From assembly GCF_000002235.5 (NCBI RefSeq), contig NW_022145599.1, forward strand, positions 27,603,856 through 27,667,855: a DNA stretch of 64,000 nucleotides, written 5' to 3'. The stretch comes from Strongylocentrotus purpuratus (lineage: Eukaryota > Echinodermata > Echinoidea > Camarodonta > Strongylocentrotidae). The notes beneath the pieces were generated by a model. The model searched no databases and had not been told where the DNA came from. It saw only the letters and a program-made list of their open reading frames with translations. Each line of letters begins with the position of its first letter. Within the stretch, counting starts at the first letter, position 1. Shown here piece after piece: positions 1 through 13,504 of this stretch. Position numbers and translations under genes: made by a program.

Positions 1-2170
1 TAATTTTTAGGAAGTCTTGACGGTCGTCTTCGGGGGACATGCCCCCTTGCCCATCCCCTCTCATCTCACTGGATCCGCCATGTGAATAGTAGTCTTGGGA
101 CTTCCCCTTGACGATGTGTGTCGGTGTTATCCTACCGGTGCAGAGGAAGGGGGAGGGGCAGCTCCAGCTTATGTGCCAACAAATTGAACCGGCATGATTT
201 GCTCCCATTTTTAGACCAACCTATTCAATATGTGAACTGATTTTATTTTTATAATCAATATCATATATTGAAGGAAGCACCATTTACCATAGTCAAAAGA
301 TGATGATCGTGCTGGTGCAATCGTTTTCTTTAGCAATCCTTGTTGATTTTATTTAACTTGTACATTGTCAGCAAGAAGTGCAGGAATAGCAATGGAGGGC
401 TATGCAGTGGATATTCAGGAGCTATTCTTTTTTATCGCCTTTCTTCGCAAATAAAACCCCAAATTTTCAAGCAACCCTTGCGCAATTTTACTGTTGTACA
501 GGACAGGAGTTGAAACCGTGCTTTTCCTTCATGGTTGCGATCAATAGTAGATATGAAACGAGCTATCAAGAGACTGAAGTGTCGATTGTGCAAAATTTGG
601 TTAATTCCCGATTGGAAGTCGTTGTTCCTGTTATAAAGTGTGGTTGTAAACCAGAATTGAGAAAGAGAATAACAATTTGACCATATTATTGTGTTGGTTG
701 TTATGAAATTATCTTTTTTTTGTGGCATGTAGAATGTGAAAAGACATGATATTCAGACACAATTTCTTGTAAAGAGCGGGTATTGCAACAACCTGTAATG
801 ATTAGCAAATTGCTTGAATACAAATCACTATCATTTATGAAAGTGCCCCTTGATAGAAAACATCCTGCTATTAACCAATCATTAAATTACCGCTGGACCA
901 TTACCAAACGGGTAGACTCGCCGGGCATGCGATCATTAGCGCTACCGGTCCGAGCCATGTTGGGCAGCGGGTGGTGACAGAGGCAGGGACCCGGCGGCGG
1001 TGGTAGTAGTGGTGGTGGTAGTGGTGTCTGGTTGGAAACGACACCGCTGGCTGACAAATTAGTACCGTATAGTTAAAAGGGGTAAAGCTTTCACGAATCC
1101 CAATGATTATGACCCACCCCCCCCCCCCCCTGCAGAGATACCGAAGCTCCGGGTGTTGCATACCTTCAGGTCAGGTTGAGGCAGTACATGGTGACAGGGG
1201 CAGGGATCCGGTGAAGGTGGTGTGGGATTTGAAACATTCATGTTGACCGAATCATCAGCATCATAAGAACACGGACCTTAATGGGAATTGGCCTGTTGGT
1301 AAAACGCGGGAAGAGGTGGGGCCAGGCGGTAGGCTCTTTTCCCAATAGTTATGATTATTGCAGAGAGATGAATCTCTCTTCAGTTCTATATGAACAAGCA
1401 GTGAAATTGGAAATGAGTAATTCACTTGTATCAAGTTTTTGTGGAAGTACGTTAAGAAGGAATGTAACTTTTGCTTATATTTTCTTCAATCAACATCATC
1501 CAAACTATCAGTGTTTTACATTCCTGCGAGACCACTGTATTGCTTATCCATTTTCGTTTCTTCTATTACTTTGATAACCCCTTTCCCACCCGTAATAATA
1601 TTCTCCTTGTCTCTGTATGTCATAACGTATTATCATTTACAAGTGAATATTAATTTATCTATTAGATTCACTTCTTTTGTTAAAGATAAACTCCAGTTCT
1701 GGTAAATAAAAGAAAATTAATTCTCACAGATTCAAACGAAACTTACACTGAATGTTCAAGATTACAAATAAATGTGCCAAACAATTTTGGAAGAAAATGT
1801 ATACTGGCTGAGTAATGAGCATAGAAAGACAAGGAAATCAAGGTGTACTAGCCCCGACACCATGTGTGTTGTCCCATATAGAGCTTTCTGTGTACATTGC
1901 TTGTTACTTTACCAAGACTCGGTCAAATTTATTATGATTTTGATGACTCCAGAACCTTGCAGCACACACCAATACTTACATGATACATGATCAACTGTTT
2001 CTGATCCTTTCCACACCTTTTCTTTCACAATGCAATCGCATTACCAGTACTAAAGTTAATCTTTAACCTCATTCAGTAGAGCCAAATATCACACCACTTG
2101 CCCTCCTTTTAGTCAGTAACTGTTTTCGTGAATTAATTATACGTATTGTCCTTGTCCAACCCGATGTTCG
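1..2170. other. No recognised gene; intergenic or intronic DNA
   Basis: I see no convincing exon here on either strand. A short motif (GGTGACAG-GGCAGGGA-CCGG) occurs twice, near 973 and 1189, each next to GGTGGT-rich sequence, which suggests an old local duplication. A run of C lies at about 1118-1130. Short open frames have no splice context or protein-like composition. The stretch could be intronic to the gene whose exons begin at 5392. Confidence 0.5.
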
Positions 2171-2173
2171 ACC

Positions 2174-2242
2174 CCTCCCTCTCTTTCTCTCCTTCTCCTC
2201 TTTTTCTATTGCTCTGTCTTTGTCTGTCTCTGTCTCTGTCTG

Positions 2243-2298
<56 letters not shown>

Positions 2299-2306
2299 TA
2301 ACACCC
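2174..2306. repeat. Compound (CT)n-(CA)n microsatellite
   Basis: A CT/TCTG tract passes directly into (CA)n near 2279. Such compound dinucleotide tracts are simple repeats. The open frames across it encode only Ser/Leu or Glu/Arg runs and are not genes. Confidence 0.9.
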
Positions 2307-2334
2307 ACACTGTTCACCATTTCCTCATCGTCAC

Positions 2335-2722
2335 CTCTCTCTCTCAGTCTCTCTATCTATCTATCTCCCTTCATTTCCCCACATTCATACAATTATTTTC
2401 CTATCATTCACCTGTATTGCTCCTTACCATCTCTCTCACACTCCTCTTTCCCTTCCTTTATCTTCCTATAATCACCATTGTCTTTGTCAATCTTAACCCT
2501 CTCCATCTCTCTCTCTCTCTCTACTCAACTTCTCCCTATCTTTCTACCCCAACCATATCACTTTCATCCTATCATTTACCTGTATTCCATCTCTCTCAAT
2601 ATCTCCCTCCTGTGTCACCCCTTTCTTTCTCTTTCTCTCTCTCTTTCTCTCTCTTTCTCTCTCTTTCTCTCCCTCTCTCTCTCTCTCCCTCTCCCCCTCT
2701 CTCTCTCTTTCTCGCTACTCAT
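2335..2722. repeat. Degenerate (CT)n pyrimidine tract
   Basis: Almost continuous C/T on the + strand, with interrupted CTCTCTTT units near its 3' end (2625-2715). It is a simple repeat and the frames through it are low complexity. Confidence 0.85.
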
Positions 2723-3289
2723 ACTACCATGCCCTGAATATGAAGTGGAATTTGAAGATGTTCTCGATCCGTATGTGTGCTATATTTGGCACAAGTTGAT
2801 GAGAAGCAGGGCTCGCGGGGGCAGGCACATCATTTCCGAGTGTGTTTAAAAGCCCGGCTTCGTAGTACACTTTAGTCTATTGTCATGCATGCATGGTCAA
2901 GTTGAATTCTCCCCTCTACAATTTCCTTTGCTGTGTGAAAACACATGTCTTTCTTGTGCTTTTCACTGATCAGCATAAAGCCAGTACTATACCAGTACCA
3001 ACATTTGACGTTTGAATGATATAATTTGCTATGCATTTCCTTTTCTAGATTATTAATTGCTTGATGAATAATTGCCAAATATTTATGCGGAAAAAAAATA
3101 AGACGCATTATCTAATCACCATTAATGCAATCTTAATGGAGACGTGCGAATGTTGTAATGTTCATAATTTAATGTTTCCGTATGGAAAGATGCGTTCTTC
3201 GATAATATGTCATTGTTTGTCAAACTTTTATATCCCTGAGAATATTGTATAATCCTCTTAACATCACTATTGGTGAATAAAGGAGAGAT

Positions 3290-3442
3290 AGCCAATGAGA
3301 GATAGAAAGAGAGAAAGAGAGACAGAGACAGAGAAAGCCAGAGTGAAAGGATGAGAGATGCATAGATAGGAAGACCTAAAGAAAGAGAGAGAGAGAGAGA
3401 GAGAGATAGGGGTAGCGTAGGTAAAGAGAAAGAAAGAGTTCA
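3290..3442. repeat. GA-rich microsatellite tract
   Basis: Purine-rich GAGA/GAAA sequence with a clean (GA)n core near 3385-3408. No coding signal overlaps it. Confidence 0.8.
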
Positions 3443-5075
3443 ATCGTCGTGTGCTTAAAATAAGGAACTAAATCGGGTCTATAAATTATCTCTCATCTCT
3501 GTCGTCGATGATAAATGAGCAATATGATCTCATTTTTTGGCGACGACTCACACATTTCTCTCACACACTGTCGATCCTGCCGATTTGAAGGAACAAATAT
3601 TTATCTGGAAGTGTTTATACCGCGGGAAGACACATGGGAAAACACATTGACGCATTTGTAAACATACTCAACCCCTACACGTACGTCCGACAACTTTAAA
3701 GATATGGACGAGTGGCGATCATGCAATTTCATTTTGATTTAAAAAAAGAAAGACTGTCTGTATGTTATTCTGAATATAGAACTAGGAATAATGTTTGTGT
3801 TATGTATATTTGGAATCGTCAACATTTAACAGAAGCACTAACTTAAGTATTGCTGAAAATCACGAATAATGGCAAGCACTGGACACAGACATGGGCACCT
3901 CGGACTACACAGTTATGAGACCACAAATATGACTTGAAAATACGGTTTAATGGTGTCAACTATTTTTAGTACTGGAACACTTAAAACGCAAATGACATTG
4001 TAAGAAAACTGCTATTTTTAGAACGTCCTTATTTGTCAGACTAAACATAACGAGGAAACTTAAAAGTATGTTTTGTTTGGCCTTTACCAGCACTTAGCAT
4101 TCTTTTTAACCCTTACTGTACTGGGCTATTTTGAGCATCTCGTGACTGGGGGGGGGGGGGGGGGGGTCCGATGAACGCGAAAATGTGCATGTTTGTAGAT
4201 ATTTACGTAAGGAACAAGATGGTATAATTAGTTTTTTCCTAAAATGCTAATTTTATGCATTTTACAGCAAACTCTTCATATTTGTCTGTAGACTTGTGAA
4301 GAATGTTGGTAATGTATTGAATAAATGTTTCCTTCATTTCAAATTCATGAGGTTGCATTATTTTCATGATATTTGAAAGTGCATAGTTAATTTGCATAAA
4401 TTATGAATACGCATTCATGAATATCAAATCTAGAAATATACAGGGAACTACAATCATTACAAAAATTGTCAGACTCCACTTTTTGAATGTTTATTGAAAC
4501 CCATTATTCATATGAAACTTCTTTTCTAACACAAAATAGTTATTTTGATGTAATTAATAATGATAATTTATGCAAATTTGATGCGATTTTCAAATATTTA
4601 TTTTCTTTTGTATTTTTTGTTTTTTATTTCTTATTATATCTATTGTTTTATTTCTAATGTATTCTTTTGTCTGGAATACATCAAGTAACTTATAAAAGCA
4701 ATTTGATATCAATTCATAGTATATAGCATATTTTTGATGACATGCGCATACTAATTTTTATGTAACACCTTACAGGTATATCCGACGAAAATGGTATCAA
4801 ACTGTGCGTAAGACTTGAGGGGAAAAAGTCATGAAACGACAATTCAAAATTCCAAGCGGTTGCGGCGCAATCTCCGAAAATGTCGAGGGGGGCCTGGTGA
4901 TATAGAATAGTAGAAAATAAATATGTAAATGAGTTTTGATCTCTTAAATGTTACTGAATACTGCAGAATATTATACCATCTTGTAGAAAAGGCGTGCAGT
5001 ATTTCATAAACTATTCTAATGAATGTGTATTATTCATCGTTGACGATAACTTGATCTTTACGTTTGCATATTAGA
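3443..5075. other. AT-rich DNA without a recognised gene
   Basis: No exon-like segment was found. The main landmark is an uninterrupted run of 19 G at 4148-4166. The rest is ordinary AT-rich intronic or intergenic sequence. Confidence 0.5.
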
Positions 5076-5078
5076 GTC

Positions 5079-5290
5079 AGTGTGTGTGGGTGTAGGAATG
5101 GGATGTGTGCATGTGGGAGAGGGGTGTGTGCGTGTGGGGATGGGGGTGTGTGCGTGTTGGGATGGGGGTGTGTGCGTGTGGGGTGGGGGTGTGTGCGTGT
5201 GGGGATGGCGTGTGTGCGTGTAGGGGTGGGTGTGTGCGTGTGGGGTTGGGGTGTATGCGTGTGGAGATGGGGTGTGTGGGTGGGGTGTGC
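5079..5290 (+). repeat. GT-rich minisatellite, about 22-bp unit
   Basis: About nine imperfect tandem units of the type GTGTGTGCGTGTGGGGATGG. Two frames and the complement stay open through it only because the unit lacks stops. It lies about 100 bp upstream of a candidate exon at 5392. Confidence 0.85.
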
Positions 5291-5391
5291 GAGTGCGATG
5301 ATGTGTCGATAAGAGTATGTGTAATTGTGTTTTTCATGTGTTGTTTTTGTCTTTGTTTAATTGTTTGTTGTTTGTGGTTTGTTTGTCACAG

Positions 5392-5439
5392 ACGTGTATC
5401 AGACACACGACTACGCCATATGGCATTTCTTGAAATTAC
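5392..5439 (+). CDS. Candidate 48-bp internal exon of a membrane protein gene
   Basis: A T-rich tract and CACAG acceptor precede this block and GTAACA follows it. Read from the third base it gives VYQTHDYAIWHFLKL without a stop, with two leftover bases at the start and one at the end. The next exon (5597) begins with two leftover bases, so the junction rebuilds a Pro codon in frame. The phase match, protein-like composition and short distance to the next exon support it. The donor is only moderately good and the exon is short, so chance is possible. No upstream exon was identified with confidence, so the 5' part of the gene is unknown or lies outside the window. Confidence 0.45.
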
Positions 5440-5596
5440 GTAACAGTTGCTGAGATACAGTACGTTTTCATTCTATTAATTGTAGCTATGATTTATTTGG
5501 ATTTAATTTTCTCGTTAATGTAGGGTAGATTATCATAAACAATTGAATAATTGAATTGTTATTGAAAAATCTTTTTTCCGCGTTCTATTTTTTCAG

Positions 5597-5720
5597 CTTA
5601 TCATTTGGCCTTAAAATTGGATGCATATCACCGAGATTCTCTGTGCGATTGTCCCTCGAACTGTTCGCATGGAGGATACCGTATTGCTGTTGCCTTGGTT
5701 GATCGTCTCAACACCAATGG
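5597..5720 (+). CDS. Internal exon, cysteine-rich extracellular part of a membrane protein
   Basis: The exon is bounded by a strong acceptor (TTTTTTCAG) and a good donor (GG|GTAAGC). The open frame is 40 codons with two spare bases at each end. It reads YHLALKLDAYHRD, then a cysteine cluster CDCPSNCSHGG, then YRIAVALVDRLNTN and a split Gly. The CxCxxxC pattern resembles a fragment of an EGF- or laminin-type disulfide module but is too short to assign. The split Gly codon (GG|T) is completed exactly by the exon at 19343, so the two can be spliced in frame across 13.6 kb. Skipped exons inside that intron cannot be excluded. The protein family was not recognised. Confidence 0.6.
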
Positions 5721-5851
5721 GTAAGCAAAAATATCAACATTTATTTGAAAAAGGAAAATGGCTTTACTCTTCATTTAAACTGTATCAGTTCGATATAATT
5801 AAGTTGGTCTTATTTAAGTAGGATAGCCACATCAAAATTAATAATGCTCTT

Positions 5852-6020
5852 CCCGCGGGCCCTGCAATTATTATTATCTTAGCATTGATAGGTACCCATT
5901 TAACACCTAGGTCGAGAAGGACAAATGCAGGGAAATACCCTGGTACTCGGGTGCAAGAATCGACCTGAGATCGAATCCAATACCTCTCATATGAGAGTCA
6001 AGAGTCTTACCACGGTTTAC
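5852..6020 (-). mobile_element. tRNA-derived SINE fragment (intronic)
   Basis: Read on the minus strand, the segment has a GGATTCGATCTC B-box-like motif, then a body with GGGTACCTATCAATGCTA and a short AATAATAAT tail before GGGCCCGCGGG. This head-body-tail order is typical of tRNA-type SINEs in marine invertebrates. The A box is degraded. It lies in the intron after the 5597 exon. Confidence 0.55.
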
Positions 6021-6964
6021 TTGTTTTATACGCTAAAGGGTGCTAAAGGAGATTCATAATTTATGATTTATCAAGATTAGTAAGGGCTATTTTCATTTAA
6101 GGTACCAGTACACAAAACTCTAGGCAAACAAGTACTCATATATATGGCGTTTTTTCGTGATTGATTCATTTCGGCGTGTTCCTTTGTCTGCGTTGTTACA
6201 GCAAGTTGGTCACTTCGCACTTTGGCTCGGTTTTGCCCTTCATCCCCCCCTCCCCACACCCACACACTCACACTTACATACCGTTCCCTACCTTTTACAC
6301 CTGATGTTATCACGACGTTGATTTTTTTCTTTTCTTCCTGGTTCTTTTTTGTTTTGTTCAAATGTTGCCTTCTGGATAACAATGGGAAAAAATCACAGAG
6401 AACCCGAGTTGTAAATTGCACCAACCATCTTATTTTTTCAATAATAGTCACTCAAAACAAAAGTACAATTTGCCTTTGCAGAAATCCAGCAGTGGATGTC
6501 AATTACATGTATTCCCAAGTGCACCCTGTCTAGGGGAAGATGGACGATACAGCCATAGATTGAATCCTTTCTTGACCCATTGAATGTGATCTAGGTTAAT
6601 AAATGGGTTAAGGCAAGCTCATGAATAAAAAACATGACGCATGGAATCACCTGATTATAAGGTACATAGCATAAACAGTGCAGTAAATCAAGACCTTTTG
6701 TATACATGTGATGTACAATGATGTCTTCTTCTGCTATGTATCCAACAAAACTACACCCTAATTAACAAAAAGTTGAATATTTTAACGTAACTTGTTTTCA
6801 AAGTGGTAGTATAAACACAAGCCGCATTCGGTAATACGTGTTATAGGTACAACGTGAAAACAGCTTAGCGTGCTAAGGGGCTACATAGGAATAGTAATCA
6901 TATTTTTTTCAAAAGGGTGTACTCCATTTTGTTGGATGTTGTATGTAGCCGGGAACGTGACGTT
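6021..6964. other. Intronic DNA, nothing recognised
   Basis: Part of the 13.6-kb intron. Open frames on both strands have no splice or domain support. A short C-rich and CACA patch lies at 6245-6275. Confidence 0.5.
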
Positions 6965-6969
6965 CATTA

Positions 6970-7014
<45 letters not shown>

Positions 7015-7072
7015 AGAACAAAACGCTGTAATTGTCGATGCCTATTTCCTTGAATAAAAATTATTTCATCTA

Positions 7073-7111
<39 letters not shown>

Positions 7112-7131
7112 TCTCTCTCTCTCCCTCTCCC
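6970..7131. repeat. (TA)n and (CT)n microsatellites
   Basis: (TA)n at about 6970-7008 and (CT)n at about 7075-7131, separated by about 65 bp of unique sequence. Both are intronic simple repeats. Confidence 0.9.
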
Positions 7132-7843
7132 CCTGATGTGGTTGTTGAGTATGAGTAGGATTCCCTGGGAATATAGATGCACTCTATACACTCGTAAAAT
7201 TAAAAAAGCCAATCACTCCGTTTTGTCTTTACTGGTCCCTATTCTCTTTCGTATAGATACTAAGGCTGAAATGCTTATTACCCAACAAACGAATCCCAAG
7301 TGTCTTAGATAATTGTGATTGTCGACCAGAGAGAGGTCTCTCCTGTTCTTTAGCTTCATCCGTCATGTTGCTCCTTAGCACGGTATCATCTTTATTTGAC
7401 GCTTCTTCCTTTCCTTCCACGCGTCTTCACCATCATTTTCTTTTATTTCTCTGCCTTAGAGCTCTCACAGCAATTTATTCTGAATTGCTCGTTCATCCAG
7501 AAAAAAGTGCCTCAACACGTTAATAATTATTCTTTCTTGATTTTGTTTGAATAATCTAACTTATTCCAATTTCTTCCCAATAACCTTTCCATAATTCCAT
7601 GTTTGTTGCTTCAGTATTTTTCGAATTTATTTTACTAGTCACAATAAAATAAGAAATTATTGAATGATGGCCAAATGTATACAATGTTTATAATAACTCT
7701 TCGTTGTCCATATGGCATCTGAGTTACAAGTGAGTTACATTTATTTACGGTACACCCTCCGTCATCCTTCACTTTCTCTCCTAAAATTTCTTTCATCTCT
7801 ATTTTCAATTTTCTCTCCTTTTTCCATATCTCTCTCTCTCTCT

Positions 7844-8805
7844 CTAAGTGCCATATCGTTTGACTTTGGCGATCATGCTGTTCCACAACCCTCGGCTCCT
7901 AGCCTTCTGTATTAGTACCACTCCCAGTTCTTTCACTCCTCTCTCTTCCAACAATTTCTGCAGACTGTTCATCCAAAGTTTCCTCCTTCTTCCCCTACTC
8001 CTTCTTTCCACAATTTTCCCTGTCAAAGCAAGATTCTCTAGGCCTTCTTTACGTGTAATGTGACCCATGAACTTCAACTGCCTAATCAACATCTCACGTA
8101 TCACTTTCCTTTGCACTCCAGCTCGTGTAAGAACTTCCTCATTACTAACTTTGTCAGTCCAGGGAATTTTCATCATTCTTCTTAAAAACCACATTTCGCA
8201 ACTTTCCAAACGCTTTTTATTATCAGAGGCTAAAGTCCATGTTTCACTACCGTACATAAATACTGGGTAGATGTAACAATTTAATACTCTTATTCTGGTC
8301 CTCATACTCATTGTTCGATTTGTCAGAATTTTGCCTAACTTTGAAAATGCAGACTTAGCGAGAGCTATCCTTCTCTTGGTCTCTGTCTCACATCTGGCAT
8401 CCTCGGTGATCATGCTACCGAGGGAGTTAAATGAGGAGACATGTTTAATAATCTGTTCTTTCAGTTTCAAGTTACATTTTGGACTGCTCTTCTTGGAGAC
8501 CACCATGCACTTTGTCTTGGTATAGTGTCTCTAGTCCCATTCTCTCACTTTCTTTTACAACTACATTCAGGAGTCTCTGGAGATCTTTCTCTGATTCAGA
8601 AAATAAAACAGTGTCATCAGCATATCTAATATTTGTGATTGAATGGCCACCCACTTGTATCCCATTTTCATCCTCCAATTCTCAGAATGATTTCACTATA
8701 CATATTGAACAGGTCCGGCGACATAACACAACCCTGTCTGACTCCTCGTCTGATGTTAATATATTCACTGCACTCTCCTTCTACCCTGATGCATGCAAAC
8801 TGATT
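7844..8805 (-). mobile_element. 5'-truncated, frameshifted LINE reverse transcriptase fragment
   Basis: On the minus strand three frames give successive parts of a non-LTR reverse transcriptase. The segment at about 8700-8790 reads GVRQGCVMSPDLFNMYSE (fingers/palm motif). The segment at 8472-8678 contains the catalytic YADDTVL. The segment at 7844-8506 gives about 220 residues of the C-terminal domain with SMITEDARCE, YGSETWT and the MKIPWTDKVSNEEVL-type signature seen in many invertebrate endonuclease-reverse transcriptases. Two frameshifts, near 8505-8520 and 8680, separate the frames and no endonuclease domain is present. It is a dead 5'-truncated copy lying antisense in the large intron. 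I cannot fix the clade by eye; a jockey or RTE relative is likely. Confidence 0.85.
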
Positions 8806-11800
8806 GCATATAAACTGATTTTCATATAAACCAGGATTTTATTTCATTCTCTGCTTCATTAAGAACCTACACGGAATATTTATTGAAATGTTCGTTTAAT
8901 CAAGTAGTTGAAGCGAGTCTTTTTTACAATTTACATGTCCCTTTTTTCTGAAGTTTTTCAAGCACCATTTCAACTCTCCCTCATTAAAATACTCACAAGA
9001 TATCAATTTGAGACTTTAATGCCTATTTATCCGTCCAAATGGTTCCCTATTGCTCACACATGAGGGAACGATTACAAATATGCATTCTTGATAAATATAT
9101 GGTTACAAATATTCAACCGTAAGCAACGCTATTCAAGCGAATGTATTCTATTTCTGGTCCATCGCACGATTCAATAACAAAATATTATAAGCTTTATTTT
9201 GGTAAATATTGTACAGATTATACAGATGTGGAACTTATTAAAGTCTCGAAATTGTTTATGAATTGTTATATTGTTAATGTCTTTCCGTTTTCTATGTCTC
9301 GCCGCTCAAAACAAAGTATAACTGCAAAGTATCGAATATAGTCAAGCGATAGTACAAATTCTCTAACAGTTCGTACTTCTGTGAATTGACTTAATCATTC
9401 TCGAACTTGGAGAAACTGAGGACAAATGTTTTTTACGACTCACCAGTTTGTCTTGCCCACATGTACATGGTATTCATTCATGTGAGTAAGGAGGCAGGTG
9501 GGTATGTGTCTTGTAAGTCGTATTAAGTCGATTTCACGAGTAAAGAATTCCCAGGTTGTTTGCGGTTGCCATGACAACGCTATGAATTACGCAGGTTCAG
9601 GATATACAAATGAATGTCCTGAAATCAATAAAAATTTAATCACGCTTCGTTTTGGTCATCACACTCGTTCATGTGCTCAAATATAAAGGCACAGCGCAAG
9701 ATAATTTTATTTCAGGGGCACATTTGGAGCGGGTTAAAAATATATATATAATAAAGCTATCATAAATAAATAGATAAATACAACACAGGTTTAAAAATGA
9801 AGATAAATAAATGAAAAAAAGACATGATAACAATAGTAATATATTAAGGAAATACAGAAGGTCATACAATATTCATTGATGGTCGGGTGGGGGTACTAAT
9901 ATGAAAACAAATCTTGGACATGCAAAACAGAAAATCGAAATGAATAGGAGTTCACAATTTTCGGTTTCGTGGCATTCTTCGTTATGATAATATTCATCAC
10001 GTTCTTATTAAAAGAGTATTGATTTCGATGGATGAAAATAAATAAATGAAAAATATATTCAAGGATATTGATAAATTATAGTGCTTTTTGAGAAAAATAA
10101 GATCCAATAGGTTTGTTCATAATTGTTTTGAGCAAATGGTTTTACACAAAACGTCATTATATGCCCACCAGTCAAATTTCTAAATAATTTGTGTAAATTA
10201 GATAGTTTATCCCATGTCAGTTTAAAGCTGTATTTCAAAATTTGTTATGCTTTGTTTCTAACTTATCGGCTTCATTGTGCAATACACGTATGCATCATTG
10301 CATAATTGTGAAACAAAAGATTCAAACAGTTTGCACAATTGCTCAAAGCAAATGACATTATAAACTTGGATGGGTACACCTGTCGACTTCTAGGCAAATC
10401 TTAACAGACTATCGTTAATACGTTTATCCCACTCTGGTGGCAAGTTTCTAATTTCGCTCTACCTAAATCCTTTACATTCGGACGTGCCTCGATCTTGTAT
10501 GTGTCACAGTTTAGTGGATTTCTTTTCAATTCTATCATAAGATATGCCTATCTTCCAGACTCGTGCAAGTTTCGCTACACTTGATACAAATGAGAGAGGT
10601 TACTTTTCTCTGTGGCAAGGATGATATTATGGCGCTGCATTGGTCTCTTATTGCATCTCGAAATAATTATTGCGATGTGTGAAGAGGCATCATGTTGAAC
10701 TGTACCGGAATCGTGAATAGCCTTTCTTAGTTATGGATTCAAAGATTTCGCCCAAAATACCGCGATATCTCTTTTTACCCTAACTATTTACCTAACAAAA
10801 CAAAACGCACATTTTGTTTGTTTATCAAGTAAAAGATATGTAAGATAAAATGATTTTAGTCTTAAAATTATGGAAAATAGGATAAAGCAAGGTTAAAAAC
10901 TTTCATGTTCTTCTCGTCATGTTTTTTTTTACCTTCTTTTCAATAACATTACATTTTGAAGAGCAATCCTCTTTGGGGTGGCTTTTCTATAATGCCATTC
11001 TTCCAAACTGACTTACCAACAATTTATGAGAAAGGTCACAATTTATTACTTTGTTTACCTTTAATTAGAACTGCAACCTTCTCTTTAATCAATTTGTGTG
11101 TGCGTGTTTAGGTGTGCGTGTGTGTGTGCGTGTGTGCGCGCGTATTCTATTTCTCTTTCTGTTTCGGTTGTGTCGGTATACTCAAGGTTAACTGTACTTC
11201 ACCTGCGTGTGTCCACCGCTCTCTATCGTTCTTAACGAGGCATCTCTCTTGGGACGGAGTAAGATAATTCGATTAATTAAAACCTCAATGAAATTATATT
11301 GATTGGCATCCAAACTGTTTCAGGATATTGACTCTATGATCTGACTCTGATTGTTAACAATTGGACGTCATTGCTGGTATTGAACTGGTCTAGAACTTTC
11401 TATCGTGATGTAGGAACTTGAGTTGGAATTTAGATCTCCATGGAAAATTCTTCTTAAAACTGTAGGCTAGCTTTGAAGTACAGTATATTGTTTTTGTTAT
11501 TGCTGTTGTTGCTGCGATTACTCGAGATTTAATGAATTGTATTGGTGGTAGCTATTTAATTGTTAATGTACGTCAATATAAATATTCATGACGATGACTT
11601 TACTGTAAACATTTAAATGAGATGCAACGGTACAATTCAGAAAATTAAAGAATGTGCAAAAAAGTCCAACTAACCACAGTAATTCTCAACATATAATTTA
11701 ACTGCTGTAAATGGTGTAACAAATTGGTGTAACAAATTGGTGTAACCCATGTATTTTGTTTCAATACGTGACTTAGAGTGCTGCAAATAAACAATAATAT

Positions 11801-13480
11801 GTGCCGAGATAAAAATGTCGAAAAGTCAATTCGTTCAGTCATATAGTTTTATCCAATGCCATTGGTCAGATCGTTTAATCCTTTTCAATTCTGTGATTTT
11901 TCCTTGTATCGCATTTCACTTTAATTGAAAATCTATTGCAAATAAAAGTTGTTATTCGGTATTCAGCAGCAACACTCAATGAATGTACTTATAGCTTCCA
12001 TAAAGAGGCATTACACCCAATGAAAATATATGCGAGTACACTACACTTTGCAAGTATTCACTATTTGAATAAGGCAGTAATTTGAGGTTCATTTTTGTTG
12101 GACAATACGGTGCCGTTTTACCGCCTCTCTACCGATCGACCCAGTTCGTGTAGCAACCGAATGCTGAGCAATTACGTATCCTAATCACATTTATGAATTA
12201 GTTGCATTTTGTCCAAGTGGCGAGAATTGAATAAGGACTCGTACGTCAAGTATGGCATTCCAAGTTCAATTGAGTTACGTGATTAGATGGATGGTGTTGT
12301 GTTGGCTTTGGTAGTAGTGCCCTTGGACGGTTAAGTGCATGGCTACGGGGCACGTGGGGTCGTGGGGTTTGTCTACCCCTTCCCCTTTTGCAGCTCAACT
12401 TTTGATGTTTGATTTTATTTTACTACACTTTATTTCGCAATTTGCTTGTAAATATTGCAACAATTGAAAATAGATTTCAAAACTACGATCAACAAAAAAA
12501 CTATGGTTAAGCACAATAACATTATTATAAAGATGAATGATGGACACAGTAACTCGTAGGCCTATACGCGTTCTTTAATATTCATAAATGAATAGGGGAA
12601 TTGAAATCGTAATATTTGTGTAAGGTACCTTGATTTTAAACGGATATGGATACCATTGATCAGATATGAAAATTATGATATAATGAGGTAGAAATACATT
12701 AATGCGACAGATGTGCGTATGTGGGTGCGTGTGGGTGAGTGCGCACGCGATTGTTTTAATCACAGCTCTTGAAATTTAATACGGCATATCATAATGACAA
12801 TTACTTATTTCGAGGGTCTATGTTACAGCATTTTTTTAATTAGCTGAGTTGATATCATTATTGACATGAAAATTATGTTTACTAAGAAAAGCTGATAATC
12901 GAACTGCGATTCGAGACTACAGCTTGTCCTCAAGATTGTTATCTGTTTTTAAATATTTACATATTTATTGACGTAAGACATATGTCTCAGCATTTCCCCT
13001 CCGTTTTGAAAGAAAAATGAAAAAAAATGAAGACTCACGTTAGGTCATATACTGGAATTATTGTAACCATAATTTGATTTGTGCTTTATTTACATCGTTC
13101 GTTCGTGTCTCCTAAGATTACGATTAATGTAAAGATCCTAAATTAAATTAAATAAAATGAAATAAAATTAAGTCCTTCCATCGCCCGAAGGCTGCAATGG
13201 CCGTCTCATAAACGAGGGCCAGATCTCCATCTGTGAGTTCCGCCGCACTGCAAGATGTGGTTCATCGTCTGAGTCTATCCTTTAATTTACATGAGACGAT
13301 GTGAACTAAACCTTTCCCCCAGTTTTGAAAGAAAGTTTGAAATATACGTCACACCGAAGCATGCAATTACTGAAACCTAATTTAATGAGCGGGCAGGAAT
13401 ATTTTCACCTTGAATTAACACCTCCTACTAGACATATTTAAATCTAATTGGGCCTTCATAAGCGAAAGAGTGAAACTATT
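8806..13480. other. Large intron interior, nothing recognised
   Basis: AT-rich DNA. I see no exon-like block with matching splice sites, although a missed small exon is possible. A GT/GTGC microsatellite lies at about 11096-11146, and TAAAATTA-type stretches lie near 9740-9850 and 13140-13170. Confidence 0.5.
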
Positions 13481-13504
13481 ACTGTGGCGAGCAAGAGGTA
13501 TACC

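Noticed and set aside
2722-2771. Possible upstream exon (EYEVEFEDVLDP frame or the overlapping YYHALNMKWNLKM frame, donor GTATGT)
   Set aside because: Phase of one frame would fit the 5392 exon, but there is no AG acceptor in the preceding CT tract and the frame choice is arbitrary.
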